In this document: positions 17,818 to 26,966 of the stretch, piece after piece
Numbering within the stretch: the first letter of the stretch is position 1
How the letters are laid out: each line of letters starts with the position of its first letter
Source of the DNA: Aurantiacibacter suaedae
GTDB lineage: Bacteria > Pseudomonadota > Alphaproteobacteria > Sphingomonadales > Sphingomonadaceae
Length of the DNA: 64,000 bases
Direction: 5' to 3'
Assembly (NCBI RefSeq): GCF_005434915.1
Contig: NZ_SKCG01000001.1
Location: 310,001 to 374,000 of the forward strand
Notes under the pieces: generated by a model
The model's database searches: none
Told to the model about the DNA's origin: nothing
The model's input: only the letters and a program-made list of their open reading frames with translations
Made by a program: the position numbers and the translations under genes

Positions 17818-18060
17818 AGTCGATATCGCCAACAACCCGAGGGAGAATGTGCTTCGCGGCATAGTGCAGGGACGCAAGAACTGAACCTTTGCTGGCCCCG
17901 ACAGCGGCTGCGAGCGAGCCGGCAACATGTACTCGATGCTCGGCACGGCCACGACCATGAACCTGTAGGACTGGCTGACCGCCTTTTCGGGGCCATCGGC
18001 AACGGTTACCCGATCAACAGGATCGAGTAAAAGCGGACCAATCGCTACCTGCCCAGCTTG
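17818..18060 (+). pseudogene. IS66-family transposase (TnpC) C-terminal remnant
   Basis: Translation gives DGRVDIANNPRENVLRGIV, then QGRKN, a stop, TFAGPDSGCERAGNMYSMLG, further stops, and INRIE in another frame. This follows the IS66 transposase tail (DNNP-EN--R---GRKN-LFAGSD-G--RAA--YSL). The frame is broken by at least two stops and a shift. No matching N-terminus or IS ends are visible, so it is a dead fragment. Confidence 0.8.
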
Positions 18061-18297
18061 TGACATTCCGAGCGGTGGGGCCGCGCCATGCTGAAGGTCA
18101 GCTTTTGGCGGGACCTGTCATTCGACAGATGACTTCTGAGCGGCAGCTTCGTCCCAGAGGTGTCCACTCGCTTCAGACGACGGTAACGTCCGCTTTTAGG
18201 CGTCGCACGGGCAAAGGTGGATGACCGGGATTGGGCGCAGAGCTGCCATAGAAGTGTTGCCGGTCAGCGCCATTTTATCACGCTGACCGGCGTGAAC

Positions 18298-18582
18298 TTA
18301 CTGGTTAGGATCCTCCCAATCGTCATAGCTTTCCCGCAGGTGACTGAGATCATCTGGCGGGGTCATGGACATCTCCCACTCTTCCGGAGTTAACATATCC
18401 GTACGGATGCTTCTCTGCAGTTGGCGATCCCACTCGGGAACAGCAGAAATGCGCACCAGCATCACCTCAACTTTACCTTCGTCGTAAATCTCGAATGTGC
18501 GGGTCTTGGCGAGTTCGGCGTACTTCGCGAAATCCTGAGCGACTTCGTCGACCGAAACACGGAAACATGCATGACTTTTCAT
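18298..18582 (-). CDS. Small Phd/YefM-like antitoxin-type protein
   Basis: 94 residues from ATG 18582 (preceded by AAAGG); an upstream start at 18609 is possible. The N-terminal half, RVSVDEVAQDFAKYAELAKTRTFEIYDEGKVEVMLVRIS, has the strand-helix-strand look of Phd/YefM antitoxin DNA-binding domains. The C-terminus is acidic and possibly disordered (MSMTPPDDLSHLRESYDDWEDPNQ), as in toxin-neutralising tails. No toxin gene is visible beside it. It lies just downstream of the restriction gene in the same direction. Antitoxin identity is a structural guess. Confidence 0.5.
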   Translation of the reverse strand: MKSHACFRVSVDEVAQDFAKYAELAKTRTFEIYDEGKVEVMLVRISAVPEWDRQLQRSIRTDMLTPEEWEMSMTPPDDLSHLRESYDDWEDPNQ

Positions 18583-18718
18583 GAGATAGAGCCTTTCGTT
18601 TGAGTACACGTATCCTGTCGATCGCGGAGCCTGGGCGATGCGACCGAGCAGCTGAAAGGTTCTGGCTGAATGTTAGCAGCTGGATTGCGCAGGTAAAGGG
18701 GAGCGAGGTGTTGGTGGT

Positions 18719-21400
18719 TCAGAGCTGTGCTCTGATTTGCTCCCGCACGCCTTTGCCGTCGACAGCCTTCTCGGCAAAAACATACACCCCGTCGCCGCCG
18801 CTACGAGCTTGCCACAGATCGCCAACGGCACGCTTTTCGGCGGAGTCGGCGACGAGATGGCTGCCTTTGTACTCGACGACAAGCAAGCGTTCGTCCTTCA
18901 GCTTCGCGACGAAGTCCGGGTAGGTCCAGCCACCCGCGACCGGAAGGCGGAACGCATTCGGATGCTGCGACACGTTGCGGACCCAGTATTCGATCTCGGG
19001 CATCGCATCGATCAGCTGCGCCGCCTTAAACTCCTCGCCCTCAGCACCGTCTTCGCCCTTGCCATCGAAACGCGGGACACGATCGGGGCCGAGGAAATGC
19101 TTCGCGAAGGTGTATTTGGTGCCGCGATAGCTCGGCACACCATCGAACATGCCGTCGAAGAAGCGGAAGCCTTCATCGAAGGATACCTCCACCTCGGCAT
19201 CAGGAGCGAAGAGGCAGGTCTGGTATGCATTCTCCCGGGCAGCCTTGCGCAGCGCGTCGACCTTGTCCTTGAGCTTACGCGCGAGGATAAACCGGCATCG
19301 CATCAGCGCAGCCAGGGGCAGCCCGCGTGTGCCGGTCAGGTGCTGCACTACCGATGACAGCCACGCGAGCATCTCACTGGCCGGCACATCATCCGCCCGC
19401 ACCTGCTTGGCGAGCAGGCGCACCAAGCTGGCTTCGCTCCAGCCATCCACTTCGATGTCGAGCAACAATTGGTCTGACTGGTCGGTCGGCTTCAGCGTCA
19501 GATTATTGCCGTCGAGGTCGATCTCGAAGCCGTCCTCGGTCGCGTTGACGTCGAACTCGTCTTTGCCGAGCTGGACCGGGGCGTCCTTCAGCGACCAGTC
19601 GAAATATTCGGCGAACCGCTCGCTGTCAGCGAACACCAGATCGCCCTGCACATGGGCCATCAGGGCCGGTACGACGAACTCCTCGCCCTTCTCAGCGGGC
19701 GAAGCCTTGTGGGCATGCTCGGCGTTGTATTTCGCTACGTCCTCGCGGATGCGGTCGGCGGCCGCTTGGGGAAGGGCAGCTGCAACCTGCTCGATTTCTT
19801 CGTCGCGGACGAAGCCAGTGACGACGATGGTTGCCTTGCCATCGTCATCCTTCGTGACGGCGATGTTGTCCGATGCTGCCTCGCGGGCGTTCGAAAGCTC
19901 TTCGTCGCTGGCTTCGATCTCGATCCGGACCGATGGCTTGGGCCTGCGTCGCGGGGCCCACAGATCGTCCGGATCATCGCTGCCGAACTGCGGATCAGCT
20001 TCGATGTTCTCTTCGGCCTCGGTTTCCTCGAAACCCATGTCGACCAGACGATCGCGCAGCGCCGTTGCCGCCTCGGCAAAGCTCTTGCTGACCAGGTTGG
20101 CGTAAGCCTTATTAAGCTTCGGCGACTTGCGCCGCGTGGCGTAGGGCATGCGCAGCACGCGGCCGAGCAACTGCTCGGCGTCAGTCGAGCTTTTGATGTT
20201 GGCCACTGAACAGAACACGTAGGCGAAGGAGCAGTCCCAACCTTCCTTCAACGCCTCTTTGGTGATGACATATTCGATCAGCGGATCGGCATTCGGATCG
20301 AACAGGTCGATCCCGTCGAGCTCCCGCTGTTCGCCGGTGGCGATTGCGATGCTGCTTTCGTCTACCCGGTGCACATCGATCAGGTGCTGCTTGAGCACCT
20401 CAACCGTGACCTCCTGGCCCTTGTCCTGCGCTTGGAACAGCACGATGGGGCGGATGTACCCCTCGCGGTCCTTCTCCGCTTCCTCGGCCAGCTCTGCGCG
20501 TTTCGCGATTGCCGCCGTCACTGCGCCCTGCCAAGTTTGGTGTTCACCCAACTGGACGGGCAATTTGATCATCTGCTCGTTCTTGAGTTCGAGCGCACTC
20601 ACAGCGTGCAGGATGTTGCTCTTCTTCTGCGGTGTGGCGGTGAACTCGATCACAGCGGCAGGGTTCACCCGCGACTGCATTTCGCGCGAAAGGCCGGTCA
20701 CCGCCTTGTGCGCTTCGTCCACGATCATGAGCGGGCGATGTAGGTGCATCAGATTGGCGAAGCTGTAGCGGATATCGGCCGGATCGCCGCCGACCTTCTT
20801 CGTGAGATCCTCGCCCAGCGGCTCCAACCCTTTCGCACGCTTGGGCACCTTGGTGAAGAACGGCTCCAGATCCTCCTGATGGTCATAGACCTTGCGTCCA
20901 TCGGTGTTGCTGACGCGCAGGTTCTGGATCGTGCCGACGAACACGCACAGATGCCGGCCGATATCGTGCGGGCGCAGGCGCAGGAAATCGGACATATCGA
21001 AGACGCGCAACGGCTCGCCGAAATGTTCGGACAGGGCCTTGCGATAGGGGTGACGCGGGTTCTGCAGCGCTTCGGCGGTTTGCTTGCGGATCGTGGTCGA
21101 CGGCACCAGCCATAGCACCATCGGGAACTCCTGCCCGATATAGTCTTCGGCTGCGGCGGCGATGGAATGCGCGGCGAGGATCGTCTTGCCGCCCCCGGTG
21201 GGCAGACGCAGGCAGACATAGGGAAGCTCCTCATCGCCCAGCAGCGGGGTGTAGCTGCCGCCATAGCCGCGCAGCCGCCTGGCCTGATCCGGCTCTGACG
21301 TGATCGCCTCATAGGCCGCTTTCGGGCCGCGCACCCGCGCATCGCGCAGGAAGCGGCGGAGCGTGCCCAGCGTTTCGCGCTGATAGGTCTTGAGCTGCAT
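18719..21400 (-). CDS. Type III-like restriction enzyme, helicase-nuclease (Res) subunit
   Basis: 893 residues. SF2 helicase motifs: Walker A LPTGGGKT (residues ~67-74), Ia-like WLVPSTTIRKQT, DEAHK box in IVDEAHKAVTG, FTATPQKK, and motif VI QLLGRVLRMPYATRR. The C-terminus has a PD-(D/E)xK nuclease signature: YPDFVAKLKDERLLVVEYKG. With the adjacent methyltransferase it should translocate on and cut unmodified DNA. The ATG overlaps the methyltransferase stop (ATGA), so the pair is coupled. All key motifs are intact, and it is island cargo. Confidence 0.9.
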   Translation of the reverse strand: MQLKTYQRETLGTLRRFLRDARVRGPKAAYEAITSEPDQARRLRGYGGSYTPLLGDEELPYVCLRLPTGGGKTILAAHSIAAAAEDYIGQEFPMVLWLVPSTTIRKQTAEALQNPRHPYRKALSEHFGEPLRVFDMSDFLRLRPHDIGRHLCVFVGTIQNLRVSNTDGRKVYDHQEDLEPFFTKVPKRAKGLEPLGEDLTKKVGGDPADIRYSFANLMHLHRPLMIVDEAHKAVTGLSREMQSRVNPAAVIEFTATPQKKSNILHAVSALELKNEQMIKLPVQLGEHQTWQGAVTAAIAKRAELAEEAEKDREGYIRPIVLFQAQDKGQEVTVEVLKQHLIDVHRVDESSIAIATGEQRELDGIDLFDPNADPLIEYVITKEALKEGWDCSFAYVFCSVANIKSSTDAEQLLGRVLRMPYATRRKSPKLNKAYANLVSKSFAEAATALRDRLVDMGFEETEAEENIEADPQFGSDDPDDLWAPRRRPKPSVRIEIEASDEELSNAREAASDNIAVTKDDDGKATIVVTGFVRDEEIEQVAAALPQAAADRIREDVAKYNAEHAHKASPAEKGEEFVVPALMAHVQGDLVFADSERFAEYFDWSLKDAPVQLGKDEFDVNATEDGFEIDLDGNNLTLKPTDQSDQLLLDIEVDGWSEASLVRLLAKQVRADDVPASEMLAWLSSVVQHLTGTRGLPLAALMRCRFILARKLKDKVDALRKAARENAYQTCLFAPDAEVEVSFDEGFRFFDGMFDGVPSYRGTKYTFAKHFLGPDRVPRFDGKGEDGAEGEEFKAAQLIDAMPEIEYWVRNVSQHPNAFRLPVAGGWTYPDFVAKLKDERLLVVEYKGSHLVADSAEKRAVGDLWQARSGGDGVYVFAEKAVDGKGVREQIRAQL

Positions 21401-22923
21401 CAGCGGGCCTTCACGTCATAGGGTGTCTGCTTGAAGGTGATGCCTTCTCGCTTCAGCGCTTCGGGACCGATCCGGCTTGCCTCGCCATAGACGATCAGCG
21501 GGCCGTCGAAGTCACCGGCTGCTTCCCGAATGATGCCGAGCGTCGTTCGGGTCAACACGTTGCCGCCCGCGACACTCTTGTCGCCGAGGATGCCGTTGTA
21601 GAGTAGCGCGATGCCCGTGCCATCATGCACACCAAGAAACGGTGTCGCCGCATCGCCAGCCATCGGAGTGCCGGTTTCAGCGAACCAGATATGCGCGGCG
21701 AGCGGCGCGAACTTGATCCCGGGTGCGATGGTGCCATCCGGGGCGAATACCTCGCCGCCAAGCCGGTAGAACGCGAAGCCGCCACCGCCTTTCCATTCGA
21801 CCGCTTCGCTGATTCCGCCTTGCTCGCCTTCGACGACTTTCTTCAAGCGAGGAACACAGTGGGTATGAGCGTGATCGCCCATCTCGACGCCAATCCAGCG
21901 GCGACCCATTTTGTGCGCTACTGCTGCGGTGGTGCCTGATCCGAGGAACGAATCGAGGACAAGGTCGCCCGGATTTGAAGCGATCTCCAAGACGCGCTTC
22001 ATCAGCCGTTCGGGCTTGGGTGTGTCAAAAACATCTTTCCCGAAGAGCGCCTTAATCTCGGCTTTGGACTCCCCTGTGTGCCCCACTTCTTCATGAGGCC
22101 ACCAAGTCCACGGAACCACTCCCTTCGCCTCGGAGAGGAAATATTTTCGTCGAGGCACGCCGTCTCCATTGGCACCAAAGGTAATCCGCCCATCTTCGAG
22201 TTGCCTTTTGAATTCTGGCTCAATCAGCTTCCAACAGTTCCCGTCTGGGGGCGTATGCTTGGCCCCATTTGGAGCTTGGATTTCGTACATTTGATTGGGT
22301 CGGTACCCTTGGGCAAGCATCGATACCGACTGCCATGGCCCACGCGGATCCCTATCGGGATTCTTGTACAGTTTCCGCTGCTTATCTGAGAGTGGCAGAA
22401 GATTGCGAGTCAGTTTGAATTCTTCAGCCGACGATGCGTAGCAGAAGACGCTCTCGTGCGCGTCTCCAATGGCACCACGCCCGTCGCGCGAATATCGCTT
22501 CTGCCACATGCAGGTGGCGACGAAATTCTGGCGTCCAAAAATCTCATCGAGGATAATCTTGAGGTAGTGAGCCTCGTCATCGTCCATGCTGATCCAAATG
22601 CTGCCATCCTCGGCGAGCAACTCCCGCAACAGCTCGAGCCTCGGCCACATCATCGCCAGCCAGCGGCTGTGTTCCAGATTGTCGTCATAATGCTCGAAGG
22701 CTGAGCCAGTATTGTACGGCGGATCGATATAGATGCATTTCACCTGCCCGCGATAATAGGGCAGCAGCGCCTTCAACGCCTCCAGATTGTCACCCTGAAT
22801 CAGCATATTGCCGCTATCGGACTCGCCGTCGGATAGCGCATCGTCCCGCTCAAGCAGGCGATACGGAACGCTGTCCGCTGCCTTCACATCCTGCTCGCGC
22901 GTAAGCCACGACAATATCGGCAT
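21400..22923 (-). CDS. Site-specific adenine DNA methyltransferase (type III-like Mod)
   Basis: 507 residues from ATG 22923 (GGGGA upstream; an earlier ATG at 22953 is less family-like). Starts MPILSWLTREQDVKAADSVPY. The catalytic motif is DPPYNT at residues ~67-72 and the SAM-binding motif is DSFLGSGTTAA near residue 330, the beta-class order used by type III Mod proteins. The protein is shorter than many Mod subunits (~600-650). It methylates adenine and provides target recognition for the downstream Res subunit. No simple-sequence repeats suggest phase variation. The recognition sequence is unknown. Confidence 0.9.
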   Translation of the reverse strand: MPILSWLTREQDVKAADSVPYRLLERDDALSDGESDSGNMLIQGDNLEALKALLPYYRGQVKCIYIDPPYNTGSAFEHYDDNLEHSRWLAMMWPRLELLRELLAEDGSIWISMDDDEAHYLKIILDEIFGRQNFVATCMWQKRYSRDGRGAIGDAHESVFCYASSAEEFKLTRNLLPLSDKQRKLYKNPDRDPRGPWQSVSMLAQGYRPNQMYEIQAPNGAKHTPPDGNCWKLIEPEFKRQLEDGRITFGANGDGVPRRKYFLSEAKGVVPWTWWPHEEVGHTGESKAEIKALFGKDVFDTPKPERLMKRVLEIASNPGDLVLDSFLGSGTTAAVAHKMGRRWIGVEMGDHAHTHCVPRLKKVVEGEQGGISEAVEWKGGGGFAFYRLGGEVFAPDGTIAPGIKFAPLAAHIWFAETGTPMAGDAATPFLGVHDGTGIALLYNGILGDKSVAGGNVLTRTTLGIIREAAGDFDGPLIVYGEASRIGPEALKREGITFKQTPYDVKAR

Positions 22924-23226
22924 GAATTCCCCGTTGGTCCAGATTTGGTACAACGACTAGCAAAGCGGTGGACGGGGAACAATCGCCGAACGCTAATCGC
23001 GCGGGGATGACAAAACGCCATGTCGATGCAATAGCTTGGCCAACGCCGCGGAAAGTGCTGTCCGGAGCGTAGTAACTCCGCTGAACGACTGGGGCTTGGT
23101 CAGTGCTACTGGCCGGGTCGCTGTCGTGCATGTCCAGGGCCCTGCCTAAAGACGGCAGCGCTTTCGGACTCAGTCTCGGATGTTACTACGGCCCGGCTTG
23201 AAAGCTGGTCAGGGAGTAACGACGAC
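22924..23226. other. Intergenic region upstream of the restriction-modification pair
   Basis: About 300 bases between the methyltransferase start and the next plus-strand gene. It must hold divergent promoters. I see no clear operator or gene in it. Confidence 0.4.
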
Positions 23227-23499
23227 ATGCGGATCAAGATGAGCGGCCAGTACCGCCCGCATGAATTTCAGGACGCGGTCGACTGCATCGTGCAGGCTCT
23301 GGTCGCGAACGGCATGAACGAGATCCGTAGTGCCAACCTGTATATCAATGCCTTTCACAACGATCGCCAGCTTGAGTTCGCCGATCAGGAAACCGGGGCG
23401 CCGTTCAAGCTGCTGAAATTCGAGGGCAGGGACCAGCGGCAATTCAAGACGTTCTCCCCGCGGGTGCAGCCAGTCGCGGATAACGGAGACGACCAATGA
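23227..23499 (+). CDS. Hypothetical protein, 90 residues
   Basis: Not recognised. Begins MRIKMSGQYRPHEFQDAVDCI and continues with a helix-strand pattern (EIRSANLYINAF, LEFADQETGAPFKLLKF). Soluble, no signal peptide. GGGAGTAACGAC lies upstream of the ATG. Its TGA overlaps the ATG of the following lipoprotein-like gene (ATGA at 23496-23499), so the two were probably cotranscribed. It sits between the restriction-modification pair and the recombinase module of the island. Confidence 0.6.
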   Translation: MRIKMSGQYRPHEFQDAVDCIVQALVANGMNEIRSANLYINAFHNDRQLEFADQETGAPFKLLKFEGRDQRQFKTFSPRVQPVADNGDDQ

Positions 23500-23960
23500 G
23501 GCGCGCTCTGGGATTAGGCCTGTTGGCTTTCGCTGCGGCGTGCGGCCCTTCAGACAGTGACCATGAGGCCGCTATCGAACGGCGGTGGCCTGTCGAGCAA
23601 CAAGCGCAATTGGATCGGGCTGAATTCCTGCAATGTCATGCGGAGAATTTTTAAGAGAGCGCCCAGCGATCGGCAGACATTGCTCGTCGTTTGGGGACGG
23701 ATAACGAGTTGGCTGATGGTGCGCGCGAAACAGCCCAGAACGCGCGCTCTGAGCAGGGAGAGGCAGAATATATTGCGGGTTCAAAGTTCATTTCAGCTCG
23801 CGACATAAGCTGCGCATCAGCATCGCCATTAACTGGTCAAAACTGCGAGGCGACTGTCACAATCGAAGGCAGCGACGGAGAACGCCACAACATGCCGGGG
23901 GCTTGGCGCTTCGACGAACTCGAAGGTCGGATTGAGGTGGTTGGGACCATGGAAAGGTAG
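23496..23960 (+). pseudogene. Lipoprotein gene interrupted by an in-frame stop
   Basis: The first 52 codons encode a lipoprotein signal (MRRALGLGLLAFAAACG, lipobox AAAC) and then AIERRWPVEQQAQLDRAEFL, ending at TAA 23652-23654. The same frame stays open immediately after the stop for another 101 codons (ESAQRSADIARRLGTDNELA … ending VVGTMER), with coding-like composition. The simplest reading is one ~154-residue lipoprotein with a nonsense mutation. Alternatively, a short 52-residue lipoprotein and a separate gene starting near 23691. Function unknown. Confidence 0.65.
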
Positions 23961-24007
23961 TCGTGCCGATGTAGTTAGCCACTCTGTGGACGGGCCTACG
24001 CAGTAGT

Positions 24008-24505
24008 TCATTTGGTTTCGTCAGCAGTTTCAGGGTACAATGGAATCACCGTACTTTCTCTGGACTTCGTGTCCTTAACCACTTTAGCCCTCAACCGTTC
24101 ATATCGGCTCTTGTAGTCGCGCATACCCTTTTCCGCCTTTGTCCTCTCAGCAAAGTGATAAGCGGCATGGGCTTCTGCGTGTGAGAGCTGCGCCCGCAGT
24201 TCGGCGATCTCGACTCGCAATCTTTTGATTACATCATCGCGGCTTTTGGGGACGAGTCCACTTGCGTCAGCCTCCATCAAGACAAGCTGGCGCACTTCGG
24301 GGTAACGGCAGTTCTCTTTGCCGATCAGCCCGCGAGCGCGCCCTGCCTCTTTAGAAACCGTCAGGATGTTGATTTTGACAGCCTTGCCCCTCGCGACCTT
24401 ATCACGCAATTCCGGATCCTGCGGTCGCCCATTTTTCAAGCGCTCAATCGCATCAAGGAAATCCTGCTTAATCCGGTCTGGCGAGTTTGTTCTCCTACGT
24501 GGCAT
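24008..24505 (-). CDS. Small coiled-coil protein of the recombinase module (TnpC/DUF6262-like)
   Basis: 165 residues. The N-terminal half has a basic helix region with ILTVSKEAGRARGLIGKENC, resembling a helix-turn-helix-like segment. Residues ~95-145 are a long heptad-rich coiled coil (VIKRLRVEIAELRAQLSHAE). The layout, last gene after three overlapping recombinases and overlapping the previous stop by 11 bases, parallels Tn554 TnpC, which modulates insertion orientation and frequency. Sequence-level homology to TnpC is not claimed; architecture and position support the analogy. Confidence 0.6.
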   Translation of the reverse strand: MPRRRTNSPDRIKQDFLDAIERLKNGRPQDPELRDKVARGKAVKINILTVSKEAGRARGLIGKENCRYPEVRQLVLMEADASGLVPKSRDDVIKRLRVEIAELRAQLSHAEAHAAYHFAERTKAEKGMRDYKSRYERLRAKVVKDTKSRESTVIPLYPETADETK

Positions 24506-26966
24506 CGAGCGCCTCCTTCACTTCAATCTGGAGGCGGCTCTCAAGATCTGCCATGTCACTTCCGAGCCTGCGGCAGATTGCCAGCGACTGCTGCGCCTGT
24601 GCCTGGGTGAGCGTGAGGGAACCGTCAACCAATGGGCCGGTGAGACCCAACGTCTCAAAAACTCGAAGTTGAGCGCTATTGTCGATGTATCGCGTCTCCC
24701 AATATGGAAGGTGCCGCCGGGAAATGGCGAAGCAAGCGCAGCCAGCGCAAAGGCTTGGATGCCGGGTATCATAATTGGGAGTCAGACTATGTTCCCAGCG
24801 AGCGATATCTGTTGTCCCACCAGCATCGTGACAAGCCATTTGCGACGCGCTTAGAGCTCCGCAGATTCCGTAAGGCTCGAAATACAACCGGTTGATTCCG
24901 GCCTCTTCAACGTAAACAAATGCTTCGAGGTATGCGTCCTCGGTCGAGAGTCCTTGGATGCGCGGCCCTAGCTCGGCAATGGTTTTCTCTTCCAACTTCT
25001 CGCCGAATCGCCCCGCCATCCCGCTGCTACCGCGGGCAATTTCGAGCGACTCCAATGCGAGGCTCTGGTAACGGACATCGTTCGCATCACGTTCTAACAC
25101 GGGGTTCCCGGTGTAGGAGCCATCTGTCATCGCGACCGAGACGTGATGAAAATTCATCTGTAATATGGGCAAAAGGCGTCGGTCGATGTTGGAGGCGAAG
25201 TATCCGAAGCTCTTTCGAAGTTGATGTGTCATGATGCATCGCCCATGGCTCTCGCGATAGGGTACAAGTTCCTTGTCGCGAGTTTTCCTCGCTGCTTCGT
25301 CAGGGAGGGAGGTAAGATCGACCCATTCCGCGATGAATTCCTTCGCGCTTTCTCGCAGGCGATCAGTGTTTATTCGACTGACGCCAGCGGCGGTCTTTGC
25401 AACACCTCTACCAGACCAAAGGGTTACAAACAGGTCGTCGGTACCAAGCAGCTCACGATATGGCGCTAGGAGCCGAGTCAGTATCATTATCGCGTGGACG
25501 GCAGGAGGCAGCTCGCTTGCTCCTTTTGGACGATAGCCCAAGACCCACGGTACATCTCTTGGTGTTTCTTCGGTTTTTGAAAGTTCAGATGTGAGGACGA
25601 AGACTTCGCTGAGACCATCGAAGCTGTCTTGAATGCGGACTGAGTGCGGTAAGGAACTTTCTGGATCAATCCCAGCCTTGAGGCCGCAAATTTCACTGAT
25701 CCGCATGCCGGTCGTTGCTTGAATCACAAGGTGGGCTGCCGAGCAGATCGACATCATCAATTGGCGGACCCGTTGCATAACATCAAGTACTTGCAGTCTA
25801 GGGCATCCTTGCTCGACCGCTGTCGCATTGATCAAGCTTTTGAGAGCCTGATGCTGAGAAAACATGTGTTCATCGCTTGGCCTGAGTTCTGCCTCCTTGG
25901 TAATCTTGCGGAGGTCGACACACTCTCTTCCTCTCCGTCGGTGGAGTGGAAGTGTTGGCCGGCGTTTCTCTTGCGCAAGCCATTTGGCACGATTGCGTTG
26001 AAGGTATGACTTCAAGGTCCCTTCGATGGTAGCGACTATCGTCGGATCCCAATCTTTAGGATCGAGCGGCGGGTGCCATGCTCGACCATCTATTTTGGCG
26101 AACTGGAATGCTCTGGCCGCAGCGCGCTGTCGACGCTCCGCGTGATACTTTTTCCGGTCAATCCCAACTTTTTCAGCCATACCTGCGGCGTAGCCTTGCG
26201 CACAGGCCTCAGTCAGAGCGATGACATCAGAAGCAGGCTGTCCAAGCATAGCCATCGAGGTGTTGAGCACCGGGATCGCAACTTCGTCTGGCAAAGGGCT
26301 ATAGCTTCCCCTTTGAATTGAAGCGATCTTCATAGCAATATTGATTACGCTAGAGCGGCCAAATGGCGGAGTAGGCATAGGCGCAATACCTGCCCGCTCC
26401 AAAGTGAAGCGCTGACGCCAAAGAAGGAGGAATGGAAGCAAACGCGAGTAAGCTTGCGCTTCGGTCAGAGCCCTCGAAGGTAAATCGTCGTCAAAGTCGT
26501 CGCGCAAATGTGTCTGGTATAGTTTGACAACATCCGTGTCGATCTCGTGGGGCCAGGTAACTTCTTGCTGAACAAGCCAAGAGATCCAATACCGCATGCC
26601 AGCGGCCAAGGATCCTAAGCTGCCCGGCTTTCTAGCGCTGGCGCCTTCGCCAGGCGCAGCAAAGGAAGACCATACTAGTCGGCGTACCCAGTCCAGCAAA
26701 TCAGCATACTTGCGGTCAAGTAGATTTTCATCGTCAAGCAGCTCCAAGTCCCAGCTAATAGTGCTTGCATTGTCCACGGCACCGCTAGTCGGGTTGTCGA
26801 ACACCCAGCGGGTGTCTCCCCAGAGGCTCTTACTGGAGACGGGTTCTAGCGCAAGGCGATCGCGGTCAAGCCACAGGTGCAGCGGTTTCTCAGCCGTCAC
26901 TTCGAGAACGGCGGATGTGGTCGTGACACGGTTCGATTTTTCTGTGACGGCGGGCATTGCGATCAA
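24495..26966 (-). CDS. Large tyrosine recombinase, third of the trio
   Basis: 823 residues, about twice a normal integrase. The N-terminal ~400 residues are unassigned. The catalytic domain shows Arg in TTGMRISEICGLK, Lys in LTSELSKTEETPRD, HxxR in MTHQLRKSFGYF, His in NFHHVSVAMT and Tyr in DGSYTGN. A downstream cysteine- and histidine-rich patch (LCAGCACFAISRRHLPYWE) may bind metal. It starts within the stop of the preceding recombinase (4-base overlap). Lower GC than the backbone. It would act with its two partners to excise or insert the island. Confidence 0.85.
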   Translation of the reverse strand: MIAMPAVTEKSNRVTTTSAVLEVTAEKPLHLWLDRDRLALEPVSSKSLWGDTRWVFDNPTSGAVDNASTISWDLELLDDENLLDRKYADLLDWVRRLVWSSFAAPGEGASARKPGSLGSLAAGMRYWISWLVQQEVTWPHEIDTDVVKLYQTHLRDDFDDDLPSRALTEAQAYSRLLPFLLLWRQRFTLERAGIAPMPTPPFGRSSVINIAMKIASIQRGSYSPLPDEVAIPVLNTSMAMLGQPASDVIALTEACAQGYAAGMAEKVGIDRKKYHAERRQRAAARAFQFAKIDGRAWHPPLDPKDWDPTIVATIEGTLKSYLQRNRAKWLAQEKRRPTLPLHRRRGRECVDLRKITKEAELRPSDEHMFSQHQALKSLINATAVEQGCPRLQVLDVMQRVRQLMMSICSAAHLVIQATTGMRISEICGLKAGIDPESSLPHSVRIQDSFDGLSEVFVLTSELSKTEETPRDVPWVLGYRPKGASELPPAVHAIMILTRLLAPYRELLGTDDLFVTLWSGRGVAKTAAGVSRINTDRLRESAKEFIAEWVDLTSLPDEAARKTRDKELVPYRESHGRCIMTHQLRKSFGYFASNIDRRLLPILQMNFHHVSVAMTDGSYTGNPVLERDANDVRYQSLALESLEIARGSSGMAGRFGEKLEEKTIAELGPRIQGLSTEDAYLEAFVYVEEAGINRLYFEPYGICGALSASQMACHDAGGTTDIARWEHSLTPNYDTRHPSLCAGCACFAISRRHLPYWETRYIDNSAQLRVFETLGLTGPLVDGSLTLTQAQAQQSLAICRRLGSDMADLESRLQIEVKEALDAT

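Larger units (their letters stand above)
17160..18297. other. 1.1-kb gene-free stretch: operator region plus IS66 remnant
   Basis: The left part is the TonB receptor promoter region, with the 17252 palindrome. From about 17818 to 18060 there is a degraded IS66 transposase tail (listed separately). The remaining ~600 bases carry no recognisable gene. Confidence 0.55.
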
